Origin: Papilionanthe hookeriana x Papilionanthe teres
Taxonomy: Eukaryota; Streptophyta; Magnoliopsida; Asparagales; Orchidaceae
Assembly (NCBI GenBank): GCA_022702705.1
Contig: CM040428.1
Location: forward strand, 100,203,805 to 100,267,804
DNA length: 64,000 bases
Reading direction: 5' to 3'
Shown here: positions 24,685-35,422 of the stretch, piece by piece
How positions within the stretch are numbered: position 1 is the stretch's first letter
How the letters are laid out: the number at the start of each line of letters is the position of its first letter
Translations under genes and position numbers: made by a program
The notes under the pieces: generated by a model
What the model was told of the DNA's origin: nothing
Databases searched by the model: none
The model's input: the letters and a program-made list of their open reading frames with translations, nothing else

Positions 24685-24710
24685 CTTGGGATGACGGAAA
24701 GACCCTCCAG
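24685..24710 (+). promoter_or_regulatory. micro-exon-like segment in G3 5' LTR
   Basis: TTTCAAGTGCAG precedes 26 nt (core GGATGACGG, end CTCCAG), followed by GTAAGC, a near-perfect plant 5' splice site. The 3' LTR copy is 45443-45467. It lies between the TATA box and the U5, that is, in the predicted transcript leader. Confidence 0.45.
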
Positions 24711-25881
24711 GTAAGCTTTTATTTTATTGCAATTAACTTACATGCACTGTACTTTACTTTTCTTGCATGATAAATAAGACTGTTGCATGAAAACCAAAAC
24801 CTTTAGGATAGTTGCTGAACTGAAACCAAAACTAAATTAAAAGTCATTGCAAGATAAAATTCACCGCCACAACATTCCAAAATATAAAACAACTCAAAAT
24901 TTAATCACAAACAGAATAACAAAATAAAAATTGTAACTAAATTAAAACGTCTCGTTGAATGATCGGGAATACCTCGGATGATGTAACCCAAGTGTTGCTA
25001 ACGGGATTTCCCACAGTCTAAATGAAAGTGTGGAACTCATTCAGTTGAGTTTAGCAAATTCATCTGGACTAAGTGAATTCGATGAAAATAACGGTGTCGG
25101 GATGACGGAACCGTGGGATCTTAATCGGTTTTGTTTAAACAACTTTAAGATTTGTTTTAATTAAAATATTAAAGACACTTGGATTTTAAGATTTTCTCTA
25201 AACTAGAACACTTCTCTCATCTCCTGATTTATGACTTCTAAAACTAAACCTCTACAACAACAAGGAGCTTGGAGCATGGTGGGCAGCACGACCATCGTCA
25301 TCAGCAAAACTCGGATTTACTTCAGCAAAACCTTTCTTAGTTTTAAATAACCAAGCCATAGAATTTTGACGTAGTTTGCTTAGTGCGACATAAATCCTCA
25401 ACTTCTTGTTAGGCATTTGCATAATCATGTTATGTAAATTAAGCCCTAACCGGTCTTAGGACTCCGAGGTAGTCGTTTGGTACGACATAAACCCTCACAT
25501 CTTCGAGGCTATTTGTATGATTATGTCATACTAATATAAGACCTAAAAAAATAAAATTGGCAGAATTATAACATCAAATAAACTCCCAAATTGAAGCCAA
25601 ACAATAGGATAGTTTGGGAAGTTGCCAAGATTCCTCTTGGATCCTCAGCTTCTCCTACTTCTCTTCCTTTGGACTCCTGAAATAAACTGTTTCAAATTTG
25701 ATCTAATCCCTTTTGAAATTTCCAAAATCTAGCCCTTTGAAAACCTCAAACTTTGAAATTCTTGAGAGCAAAACCACTGATCATTATCGAGAGTTTTCTT
25801 AAGTTATTCCTGTCATTTAAGATGTAATTAACTATAGGGGTTTGCCCTTATAGGGAACTTTAAGAACCCAGGTAATTTAAA

Positions 25882-25912
25882 CCCTGCTTAATTTCTTTGT
25901 ATTAAGCAAGGG
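25882..25912 (+). promoter_or_regulatory. U5-side hairpin of G3 5' LTR
   Basis: CCCTGCTTAAT pairs with ATTAAGCAAGGG around the loop TTCTTTGT, with one bulged A. The stem is kept in the 3' LTR (46653-46682) and G1 (4465-4494) despite base changes. Confidence 0.5.
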
Positions 25913-26191
25913 AACTTGTCGGCTTATAAAATTGGTTCGCAGACCAAACAGATGTCACAAATCTTCTAGTTTATTTAACCGAGCCCCATCGTCAAGCAGT
26001 GTGTCTATTCTACGGGATAGATACACGATTTGTGATGTGGTGCTCGTTTATATAAACTATTTGAGATGTGAGATCGGTTTAATTTCATATCTTAAAATTA
26101 TCAAACTTAAAATTATTCTCAAAAATCAAATGCTTCTTTCTAAAATTATATATATATTTAAATTAAATTTAAAATCTAAAGTTCGCCGACA

Positions 26192-26245
26192 ACTTCTGTA
26201 GGCGACTCCCTTTTCAAAACACTTAACCTAAAAAATATGCCGACA
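26192..26245 (+). repeat. LTR-end extension with embedded PBS-like core
   Basis: An earlier LTR end (CGCCGACA, ending 26191) is followed by ACTTCTGTAGGCGACTCCC, which resembles the sequence at the true PBS (GCTTCTGGCGACTCCGC, 26246-26262), and then by a second LTR end GCCGACA. The 3' LTR has the same extension (46962-47013). G1 lacks it. Confidence 0.75.
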
Positions 26246-26250
26246 GCTTC

Positions 26251-26268
26251 TGGCGACTCCGCTGGGGA
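26251..26268 (+). promoter_or_regulatory. G3 primer-binding site
   Basis: TGGCGACTCCGCTGGGGA begins five bases after the LTR end. Its complement ends GGAGTCGCCA and fits the acceptor and T-stem of a plant tRNA-Arg, the primer type known for Ogre/Tat elements. The tRNA identity is from memory of the family and not searched. Confidence 0.85.
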
Positions 26269-26769
26269 CTAGTTCCTCTCTCCATTTTGATTAGATGGTT
26301 TTGCTTTCATAAATCGGTAGTGTATCCATGTCCTTAGTAGAGCAAACTACCATTCTTCCGTTGGAATACCCCGTTCATTTCTGTCTTGAACGAGTATATC
26401 CAACTCCTCTCGGATTTAGGAGCCACTGTTTAGACACCCCTAAACAGAGAGGTTCTGAGATCCTTTTACCTCTTTTATGAGGTGGGCTGGACCCCCAATA
26501 GGTGTTAGTTTAGGAGCGGTCCTTCGAGTCGAGAAGTCTTGCATAAGACTTTCTCTTCCTTTCCAATTCTAAATCGGGCCCTTTACCTTTTCTATAATCT
26601 TTTTCCTTTAATCGTTTTGTTTCTAACAAACGAACCCGCTAATAAACAACCTTATAATAAACAATCTCTTTTAAAAATCACAAATACACTAAGATAAACG
26701 AAAATGTGTTCGGACTCTTTCTTTTTCGTCCTAAACTTTACGACGAAAGGAAGCATAATTCGGGACTGA
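26269..26769 (+). promoter_or_regulatory. G3 5' leader
   Basis: No ORF. It contains a perfect stem-loop at 26426-26447 (CTGTTTAG, loop ACACCC, CTAAACAG) and the 17-mer GGACCCCCAATAGGTGT at 26489-26505, an exact complement of the polypurine-tract region at 39340-39356. Both also occur in the G2 leader. Packaging, dimerisation or end-to-end RNA pairing are possible roles; none is shown. Confidence 0.6.
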
Positions 26770-27747
26770 CATTCGGAATCTGCCCTGCAGAAAATCACTG
26801 CCCCAAAGTTAATCTTCTACTTCACTAATGGAGTGGACTTTGCCGTTTACAAGGATGAGCTGCCCGACAATGGAATCATCCGTTTCGAACAAGGATTCTG
26901 CAACACAGATATCAAGTTCGCTAATGTCACTCTCTTCACACTAATGGACAAAGTGTCAGAAACTGAGAAACCCGTAGTTGAGTTCAACTTGAAGTCGGCT
27001 CAAGAATTCCCTCCCCTGCAAAGGGTTCCAGCTGAAAGAAGTACTACTGTTCGTAGGAGGACTGTTGTCGCTACCCCCACCGGTCTAGTCAACTCTGCAC
27101 CTACCCCGACTTCTGCCAAACTGAAGGGGTCCAAGTCTGTGATGAGCCTGTCACCGTGGAGGGTAAAAATTTTGCTACAATACCATCTATTTTTGAGATT
27201 GGATCCAGTTCAAGAGTTGCACCCCTAACTCGGACTCAAAGGAGAAATAGAAGCGTGAAAGATCGCCAAGATTGAGAAAGCCAAAGCCGTCGAAGTTGCT
27301 TTTCTAGAAGAAATTCCTGAGGAAAGAGAAGAACTACCTGAGTATATACCTCTGTTGGAAGGGAGCAGGTTTCACCCTCTCTCTGCCGCATCAGATGAAG
27401 AGGATGTCCGTAGGATCGCCACTGCATTACCCCGACCTGCGTACTACAACAATTACAAAAGGAAACGGTATAAGACTACGCCATTTGCTCGATAGCAAGC
27501 TGTGATAGAAAGATTGGCAAAGAGAGAAAGTTGCGCTGTGTCAGAAATCTTAAGAAGGATAGGATGAGTGTCAGCTAAATCTCGCCTTGGACCGCGAATA
27601 GAGCCTGTTGCTGCCAAAGAGAAACCAAAGAAGAAGATAAAAGCCAGTTCACCTGTTGTTGTATCGGGTCTACAAATTAGGGAGGATACCACCTTCTAGC
27701 ATATAGCCGACAGACCATCCGGTCCTAAGCTTCCGGCTGCGAGAAGG
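26770..27747 (+). pseudogene. G3 ORF1 upstream of gag (unknown function)
   Basis: An open frame starts after a TGA at 26767 without an ATG in frame. It contains LIFYFTNGVDFAVYKDELPD, then VVEFNLKSAQEFP, a Thr/Arg/Val-rich stretch, and in the second half an acidic segment (FLEEIPEEREELPEY) and KEKPKKKIKAS. It is broken by TAA 27226, TGA 27256, TAG 27493, TGA 27565 and TAG 27697, plus a local frame slip near 27130-27250. The same frame runs on into gag, so ORF1 and gag may once have been a single polyprotein. G2 has a homologue at 9195-8282. I recognise no domain. An extra 5' ORF is a known trait of Ogre-like elements. Confidence 0.65.
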
Positions 27748-29521
27748 ATGGTATGGCGACCTACTACTGGCGAGCTAAGACCAACACAACGCCCTGAGAA
27801 GAAAAGTCTCGTCAAAGAGCCTGAATCAGAAGGAAGTGCTACTGCGATAAAAGAAACTCCCGAAAAAGAAGTTCAACAACCATCACACGACAACCGCGAG
27901 ATCGTCTGGAAGAGACCCCTCGAGGATGCTATAGGAAAGCTAAGGATGGATATCCGCCAGTTGGCAAAAGAAAGAGGAGAAAAGTTGGAGGATGAAGTTA
28001 ACTCATCAGAGTTCATGGATGAGGAGTATGCCGAGATCAATATGGTTGAGACACGAGCATCATCAGCTTCACAAGGTGCTCCAGCAGCTGCTGAAAGAGA
28101 TGAACCTGAAGTAATGAGAGCACAGCTTCGGGAAAGAGATGACACAATTTCCCATATGGTAAAGAGAATGGAAGAGATGGCTGCTACCTTAGCCACTCTC
28201 CAGAGTCAGGTACAACCTCAGAAAGAAACACCCCCAGAGATCATCCATATTGCAGATGGAGGAAAAGAGATCACATCCGTCAACGGAGACGAGCCACCAA
28301 AGAAGGATTCCGCACAAAGCATGATTCCGTAAAAGGACATTAAGAACATGGTGGAACGACGAAGTGCGAGAAGCCCTAGCACAATCTAAGAGTGGAGCAT
28401 CTATTCAGACGGGTAGACCTTACCCCGAAGAGTTCGATGCAGTCCAATACCCGAAAGGCTTCGTACCACCTTTGTTTAAGACTTTTGATGGAACGGGAAA
28501 CCCCCGGCAGCATGTCGCACATTTTCGTGCTAGTTGCTGCAATGCCGGTGGGAGTGACGCTCTACTCTTCCGTCAGTTCGTCAGCAGTTTGTCAGGGATT
28601 GCCTTCGACTGGTACGCAGAATTGCCGAACGGTTCAGTAAAGACCTTTTCAGAACTAGAGAATCTCTTCGTTAAGCGGTTTGCCGGGGCTCAGCACCACA
28701 TCACTATCAGTGAGCTAGTGGTGGAGCAACAGAAGCCGAAAGAGACTTTAGTAGATTACATACTTCGATGGAGGAATTTAAGCATGAAGTGTGAACCACA
28801 GCTTCAAGAGGAACATGCAGTCTGCATCCTACTTAAGAGTATCCATGGCCCGATAGCACTTCTCCTTAAAGGATTTACAATCAAGACTTTCGAGAAGTTT
28901 CTTAGCAAGGCCGGGAGCTTGCAATAAGAGGCAAAGTAGCTAAGTTTCATAGACAAAACCGATAAGCAGAAAACTGTGAAGACATTTGAAAAGAAATCTG
29001 GAATCGTCGCGGCAGTAGATAAGGGCAAGCAGCCAATGCAGATACCGCCAGAACGACCACAGCCCAGTTACCAACCACCGCAACAGATCTATCAGCAACC
29101 TCAACAGGGCTATCAGCAACCTCATCCGAGCTATCAGTCGCCTCAGCATTATGAACAACCACTTCGTTCATCGCGTACCTTAAGAGAACTTCTAAATAGA
29201 GAATATACATTCAAAACTGAAGCAATAGCGAAGATGTTCTGCAGTTTAATGAAGACACCAGATTTTCAACTACCAGAGCCCAAGAGGCCGGAAGAAGTCA
29301 ACAAGAAAGATCATCCGAACTATTGCCCTTACCACCAGATGCTCAGGCACAGGATAGAGGATTGCATCACTAGCAAGAGTTGGCTTGATGACAATCTCCG
29401 AAAAGGGAACATAACGATCCCGAAGGAATACATGAAGGAACCCCAGAAAGGAGGTTCTGTCAATGTTGTTTTAACGGATCCTATTGTTCCGATAGACCCT
29501 TACACGACCGATGATGGATAA
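27748..29521 (+). pseudogene. G3 gag
   Basis: Capsid/nucleocapsid precursor. 27748-28332 is charged, with a predicted coiled coil (residues about 100-150 of that stretch: ERDDTISHMVKRMEEMAA). A TAA at 28330 (CAA in the parent, by inference) and a one-base frameshift near 28353 separate it from 28364-28927, the conserved gag core (YPKGFVPPLFKTF..NPRQHVAHFRASC; LVDYILRWRNLSMKCEPQL). After two stops, 28976-29521 has a Gln/Pro/Tyr-rich linker (YQQPQQGYQQP) and a zinc-knuckle variant CX2HX4HX4C at 29324-29365, in which the second Cys is His. The region then shares its frame with protease. Confidence 0.9.
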
Positions 29522-30154
29522 AGTACCGTCTCGACAAAGTCTTCAAAGAAAATTTTGGATCACATCCAGAACGCTTCGGTGCACGCTTCAACTCAGAGTT
29601 TGAAACCTGTCGAGCTGGCACTATCACTTGCGATTGAAGAACCGCCCTAGAAGGAAGAGAAGAACGAGGAAGAGAAGAAGACCGAGGCTCTGAAGGGTAG
29701 ACTTGCGGCTGCTTATCCTAGGATGGTTGTTTCCGATTCGGGGGAGAAATCCCTTGAACTCCTGACTCTGTATGATTATCTGCTCGTCCCAGCGAGATCT
29801 TATAATGATAAGGGTTATGGCGTTGGCTACGTTTTGACTGTTTCTAACGATTACGTAACTAGCGACAACCGGCTTAATCTGGATCTCGATTCCAATACAA
29901 ATAACGATTCTCAAATCATACACAACCTTGATAACCATGAGGAAGAAGATGTTCACAAAGGAGGCTACGAAAGCTCGACAAGCAATGAGTCCATCTGTTA
30001 ATTCCGAGGAGCTCCGATCACGATAGAATTAGAACCATCAGACACCGAAGCAACTTCAGAAGAGCCAATTATTCCGATTCAAGAGGAGACACCGGTAAAT
30101 TTAGAAGAGATAACAGAGGTCAATCTAAGAAGTGGAAAAGTTCTACCCCCGAGA
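29522..30154 (+). pseudogene. G3 gag-protease linker
   Basis: Same frame as gag core and protease, interrupted by stops including a TAG near 29648 and a TAA at 29999. It contains a KEEKNEEEKK-type acidic stretch, the segment VSDSGEKSLELLTLYDYLL, an Asn/Asp-rich stretch, and EITEVNLRSGKVLPPR just before the protease. The G2 region 6373-5414 is homologous. No catalytic motif is visible. Confidence 0.65.
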
Positions 30155-30984
30155 ATGGGTCCAAAGGATAAAGGAAAGCAAGTGGTTGCTCAGGAAGAGC
30201 CAACCCCAAAAGAAGAATTGCCCATTCGGGAAGAAACTGAGGAACATGGTAATAAAGTGGACTACAACGTGCTAGCCCATCTTAGGAAGCTACCAGCCAA
30301 ACTAAGAATATACGACTCTCTGATCCTATCAAAGGAGATGAGGGAGGCTCTGATCAAGGCTTTACTTGATCCAGAGATTTGTTTAGCTCAAATGGCCGGT
30401 AATTCCTTCGACGAGGTTTGCTTGTTAAAAGAACAACGAGGTGTTACCTTCACGGACAATGATCTGTTACTAGGAACAGCTGATCACAACCGACCGTTAT
30501 ACATTTTAGTCACTATTAGAAAGTTTACGCTCTCTAAAGTGTTGGTTGATCCGGGAGCATCAATCAACATGATGAATCTTCGGACGCTAGCATATTTGGA
30601 AACTGATGCTCGCGAGCTTGAAGCAGACAAGATGCTATTAAGAGGCTTCACTCAAAAAAGAGAAAGAGCTCTTGGATCGATAACACTACTAATGAAGACC
30701 GAGTGATTTAGAAAAGACAACCGCAAAATTCCACATAATTGATTCCGAGACATCGTTCAATGCTCTACTTGGGTCGGCCATGGATCCATGAAAACTGGAT
30801 GGTACCGTCGTCTCGCACCAGTGCATAAAGTATTACGATGGAGGAGAACGAGTGTATCAAAGGTGACTTGCAACCATTCTCCGTACACGAAATTGGAATT
30901 CATGAAGATGCAGCCTACTACGCGCCTCCGAAGAAAACAATCTTTTCCAGAAATACCATACCAAATGAAGCAAAATAAATTTGA
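30155..30984 (+). pseudogene. G3 aspartic protease
   Basis: Retropepsin-type protease that would mature Gag-Pol. The intact stretch 30155-30706 (183 codons) has KVDYNVLAHLRKLPAKLRIY, then the active-site motif VDPGAS at 30545-30562 in a VLVDPGASINMM context; the Pro is typical of the Tat branch, where most others have DSGAS or DLGAS. At 30707 a TGA and frame slip cut off the C-terminal part, which is still readable in another frame (KFHIIDSETSFNALLG). Stops follow to 30984, where the RT frame opens. Confidence 0.85.
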
Positions 30985-33213
30985 GACAATGAAGAACCTG
31001 AAGTTCTAGTCCAACAGTTACTCACCACTCCCTTACGGCGAGATAGTGAAGATTTCTCCAGAATTAGCACCCGAGGTCGAGGCCAGGGACAAGGACGTGG
31101 AAGAAACGTTGGAACAGTTGGACAGAAGAAACCGGTCATTAATGTTGATTGGGAGAACAGTTATGAAGAAGAAGAAGAAATTGAGAAAGAAGCAGCGACA
31201 ATAAGTCAGAAGAAACCCCAGTTCAAGATCTCTCTCGAAGATGAAAAGAATGAAGAATACAAATCAATGTACGAGAAGATTAACCATTATGTACATACTA
31301 TGACCCTGACCCCGATCTATTCTAATAAAATCAAGGGAATGGTGGTCAAGGAAGTGCATGGTGGTGGTGCTAAGCCGATCACGTTTTACAGTGGTGCTTC
31401 TTCTTCCAAAACTGAAAGTGATGTACAATTTGAAGATGTTACTTCATCTAAATTAATGGAACTACCTTTTGTGTGGTACTCTCCCTGTGTTCAAAATTTA
31501 ATTCAACGTGGTGTCTTACCTCGACGATGGACAAAAGGTCAATCACAACATTTTGAAAAATTATGGAATAATGCCGGTCGGCCTCCCAATTCAAAACATG
31601 GTCTCGGATTCGGCACGGTAGGGTCTGTTGACGATACGGGATATTGCTTGGTTGTCACTTGCGAACCTAATAAAGACTGCTTGGAAGCTTCAGAAGATCT
31701 TGAAGATCTGCAAATCGGAGATGCTCCGCCAAAATTCGAAGAAGAAATTAAATCTACAATAGACGAGTTAACGGAAGTTAACTTAGGTACTAGTGAAGAG
31801 CCTAGGCCTACCTTTGTTAGCTCCTTACTCAATAAAGAAGACTTCGAAGAGATAATCAAGCTACTAATAGAATTCAATGACTATTTTGCTTGGAGTTACG
31901 ACGAAATGCCAGGATTAGCTCCAGAAGTCGCAGTTCACAGGCTAGGAGTGGATCCTACTTCCATTCCAGTCAGACAAGCTCCCAGAAGAATGCGTCTAGA
32001 AATTGAGCAACAAGTAATAGCAGAAGTTGAGAAGCTAATAGAAGCTAAATTTGTCCGTGAAGAACAATATCCAACTTGGTTAGCCAACGTGGTACCAGTC
32101 AGAAAGAAGAATGGTCAGATCAGAATCTGTGTAGACTTCAGAGATTTAAATAAAGAATGTCCAAAGGACGAATTCCCGTTACCAATTCCAGAATTGATGA
32201 TCGACATCACTTCAATGCATGAAATCCTCTCATTTATGGATGGATCGTCGGGATACAACCAGATAAAAATGGCACCAGAAGACGAAAAGCTCACGGCATT
32301 CAGAACGCCGATCGGAGTTTATTGCTACACAGTAATGCCATTCGGATTGAAGAACGCAAGAGCAACTTACGAAAGAGAAATGACGAAGATTTTTGATGAT
32401 CTCATTCACAACCAAGTCGAGTGCTATGTGGATGATGTGGTCATCAAAAGTAAACTGAAGGAAGATCACCTGTATGATTTGAGAATTGTTTTCGAGCGAC
32501 TAAGACAATTTAACCTTAAGATGAATCCCTTGAAATGAACCTTCGGTGTCACCTCCGGGAAATTCTTAGAATTTGTTGTCCGACATCGTGGGATTGAAAT
32601 CGATCCGGAGAAGATTAAAGCTATTTTAAAAATGCCTCCTCCCAAAACTTTGAAACAACTACGATCCTTTCAAGGGAAGTTGGCATATCTTCGACGCTTT
32701 ATCTCGAACTTGTCAGGTAGGTGTCAGCCCTTCTCGACATTAGTTAAAAAGGACGCCAAATTCATTTGGGATGAGAAATGCCAGCGGGCTTTCAAGGACG
32801 TTAAGCAATATTTAATGACACCTCCTGTCTTAGCAGCCCTAGTCTCAGGTAGACCATTGATACTTTATACCGCGGCCTTAGATGATTCTCTCGGAGCCCT
32901 GCTAGCCTAGGTCAATGACGAGGGAAAAGAAAATGCTCTCTACTACCTAAGCCGTCGTCTAATCCCGACGGAAGTAAAGTATCCTCCGATTGAGAAGCAT
33001 TGTTTGGCCCTGATCTTCGCCGCTCAAAAGCTCAGGCATTACTGCTTTCTCATAAGGTCAACCTTATTTCGAGAGTTAAACCGTTGAAATACTTGATGAC
33101 CCGACCGACTCTTTCTGGCAGACTTGCCAGGTTGTCGATGATACTATTGCAATTCGAAATAACTTTCGTTCCTCTTCGCGCCGTAAAGGGACAAGTCCTA
33201 GCAGATTTTCTCT
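30985..33213 (+). pseudogene. G3 reverse transcriptase and RNase H
   Basis: An open frame runs 30985-32538. It begins with an acidic linker and an Arg-Gly stretch RGRGQGQGRGRN (31072-31107), then a long N-terminal region, and RT from about residue 230 of the 31267 ORF: RICVDFRDLNKECPKD, SFMDGSSGYNQIKM, VMPFGLKNA, and the catalytic YVDD at 32425-32436. A TGA at 32536 stands where Cys is expected in KCTFGV. The same frame continues through the thumb and RNase H (LRSFQGKLAYLRRF; DSLGALLA then TAG 32908; VKYPPIEKHCLALIFA), and a frameshift near 33055 moves it to the frame ending LADFL. It copied RNA into DNA in the particle. Confidence 0.9.
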
Positions 33214-35096
33214 TTGCCGGCGGATTCGTCTCTCGACAACGATTTGCCTGACGAGCAAATAATGAGCCTAGAAGACCCTGATGATCGACGTTGGGAACTA
33301 TACTTCGACGGTGCGTCCTCAGCACAGAAGAACAAAGAATTGCAAACGATAGTGCCCAGTAAGGCAGGAATCGGACTAATCTTTATAACACCGGAGCGGG
33401 GGATGTTAAGATACTCCTACCACTTAACAGAACCGTGTACAAACAATGAGATAGAATACAAAGCCCTCATAACAGGACTGGAACTAACCATACAGATGGG
33501 AATAACAGACATCAACATCTACGGAGATTCTCAGTTGATCATGCAACAGTTCACCAGACAGTACAGAATTTTAAAGCCAAGGCTCGAGCAGTACTTTAAG
33601 TACGCTATGAAATTGTTGAAACAAATTCCAAACGTAACAATCTACAAGATTCCCATAAATGAAAATGCTCTCGCCGATGCGTTAGCCCGCCTTGCAAAGG
33701 AATTTGCCTGCTTGCAGGATGAGTCAGTTGAAGTGTCAGTTCAAGGACGACAGGTCCTATCACAACTCGACATGGATACAATACATAAATCAGAAAGAAA
33801 AGCAGAAGAAACAATTGCAGCAGTGACAGAAAATACAGAAGATTGGTGGCAGCCATTAATAGACTACTTGCAGACAGGAAACCTGCCTGACGATAGGTCG
33901 TTAGCCCATCAAATCAAGAAAAGAACTCTGTCTTACGCATTAATAAACAATACATTATACAGAAGGTCTTTTGACCAGATGTGGCTAAGGTGCCTGAACG
34001 GGTCCGAGGCTCGTGAAATCGTGAAAGAAGTACATTCAGGACTTTGTGGCGCTCATCAGTCGGGTCCGAAAATGAAAATGAAGATTAAAAGACTAGGGTA
34101 CTACTGGCCCTCAATGATGACCGACTGTATGAAAGTTGCCAAAATTTGTCACCAGTGCCAAGTGAACGGAGTGGTTCTACACCAACCTTCAAATATGCTA
34201 CATCCGACAATCGCGTCGTGGCCATTCGAGTGTTGGGGCATGTATATAGTGGGTCCGATAGAACCACTTTCTTCAAGAGGACATCGCTTCATTCTTGCAG
34301 CTACAGATTACTTTTCTAAATGGCCAGAAGCTATACCACTCAGAGAAGTGAAGGAACACAATGTGCTACAGTTTTTCAAGAACCAAGTTGTCTATCATTT
34401 TGGGGTACCGCGCAGGATCATTTCGTATAATGGGTCCGCATTCAAAAGTACAAAGATCAACAATTTTGTCGTAAGACACGGGATCGATCGGCGATACTCA
34501 ACGATCTACTACCCAAGAGCAAACGGCATGGCCGAGGCTTTTAATAAAACTCTCGTTCAAATTTTAAAGAAAACTTTGGACAAAAATAAGAGAAATTGGC
34601 ACGAGAAGTTGTTAGCAGCCTTATGGGCCTACAGGACGACTTTTAGGACTCCTACTCAGTCTATGCCTTACGCTTTAGTGTACGGGTCCGAGGCCGTCTT
34701 GCCCCGGAAGTTCGGCCTTCCGTCACTCGAGATTGCAGTTGCGGAAAAGATCACTACGAAGAAAATGCCGGACTACGACCGGAAGAATTGGAAAGCTCGG
34801 AAGGAAAAGACTTTCTCGCACGACGAATTTGGAACCGTATCGAAGCCAAGATGATCCGAGCCCATGATAAATTAGTCCGCCCAAGAACATTCAAAGTCAG
34901 TGACATGGTTTTAGTTCTCAGAAGACCTATTATTGTGCATCGCAAGATAGGTGGTAAATTTGAACCGACATGGGAGGGACCATTCGTGGTCGTGACAGTC
35001 TACTCAGGAGGTTCCTACAAACTGGTGAATTGCCGTGGAGAACGACCCATGCTTCTAATCAATGGACGGTATTTAAAGAAGTATTACGCAACCTGA
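33214..35096 (+). pseudogene. G3 second RNase H domain and integrase
   Basis: The 546-codon stretch 33214-34854 starts with a second RNase H of the Tat/Ogre type: WELYFDGASS (Asp32), NNEIEYKAL, IYGDSQLI, NENALADALA. Integrase follows: zinc-binding HSGLCGAH...CHQCQ, then the core. The catalytic triad reads Tyr344 (WGMYIVGP), Tyr405 (ISYNGSAF) and Glu441 (GMAEAF), with exactly 35 residues between the last two, so both Asp are replaced and this integrase would be inactive. A frameshift near 34800 moves the C-terminal domain to 34788-35096 (FKVSDMVLV, WEGPFVV, NGRYLKKYY). Integrase would join the cDNA to chromosomes. Confidence 0.9.
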
Positions 35097-35422
35097 TGTT
35101 TCGAAGGGTGGACTCTAAAGTAGAATCTTATCCCTAGAAACACGGGTGAAGTAATCACTTTAGTGATCGGGTCCGAATCCAAAACAAAATAAAATGGATG
35201 ATAAAAAAAATCTCATCAACAAAAATGTTAAAAAGAAAACATGGGAAATCGTAATAATAAAATGTCAATCTTTCCTTTTAAATCCATTCATTCCTGATAT
35301 TTGCTCATCTCTTCCTACTTCCTTTAAATTTAAAAGAAGTGAATAAGAATTTTTAAGTGTTTTTCTTATTGTTCTTGTTCTTAGTACAACCCCTGATCGT
35401 TTCCTTGTTTTTTCGCAGGGAA
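35097..35422 (+). other. spacer between integrase and ALKBH-like ORF
   Basis: AT-rich, non-coding. It ends in a pyrimidine-rich run TTTCCTTGTTTTTTCGCAG (AG at 35417-35418), a good-looking 3' splice site five bases before the ATG at 35423. A hydrophobic ORF starting at 35357 overlaps this tract and is probably chance. Confidence 0.5.

Larger units (their letters stand above)
18589..26245 (+). mobile_element. G3 5' LTR (7,657 bp)
   Basis: It runs from TGTTTACCTCA to ATATGCCGACA. From the start it has about 0.55 kb of unique sequence, a C/A-rich block (19135-20460), a CpG-richer promoter zone (about 20720-21760) with a TATA-like box, a long AT-rich half, an AATTA array (23615-23982), the micro-exon-like segment, and a U5 with a hairpin. 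The last 54 bp (26192-26245) are an extension with a PBS-like core. It carries no credible gene; small ORFs such as 20871-21080 and 24573-24770 are chance or low complexity. Confidence 0.95.

Noticed and set aside
26246..26270. possible tRNA gene or fragment
   Set aside because: Only the 18-base PBS matches a tRNA 3' end; no cloverleaf can be drawn.
27873..29210. minus-strand ORFs opposite G3 gag (27873-28196, 28940-29210)
   Set aside because: Antisense shadows of the gag frames with no homologous frame in G2.
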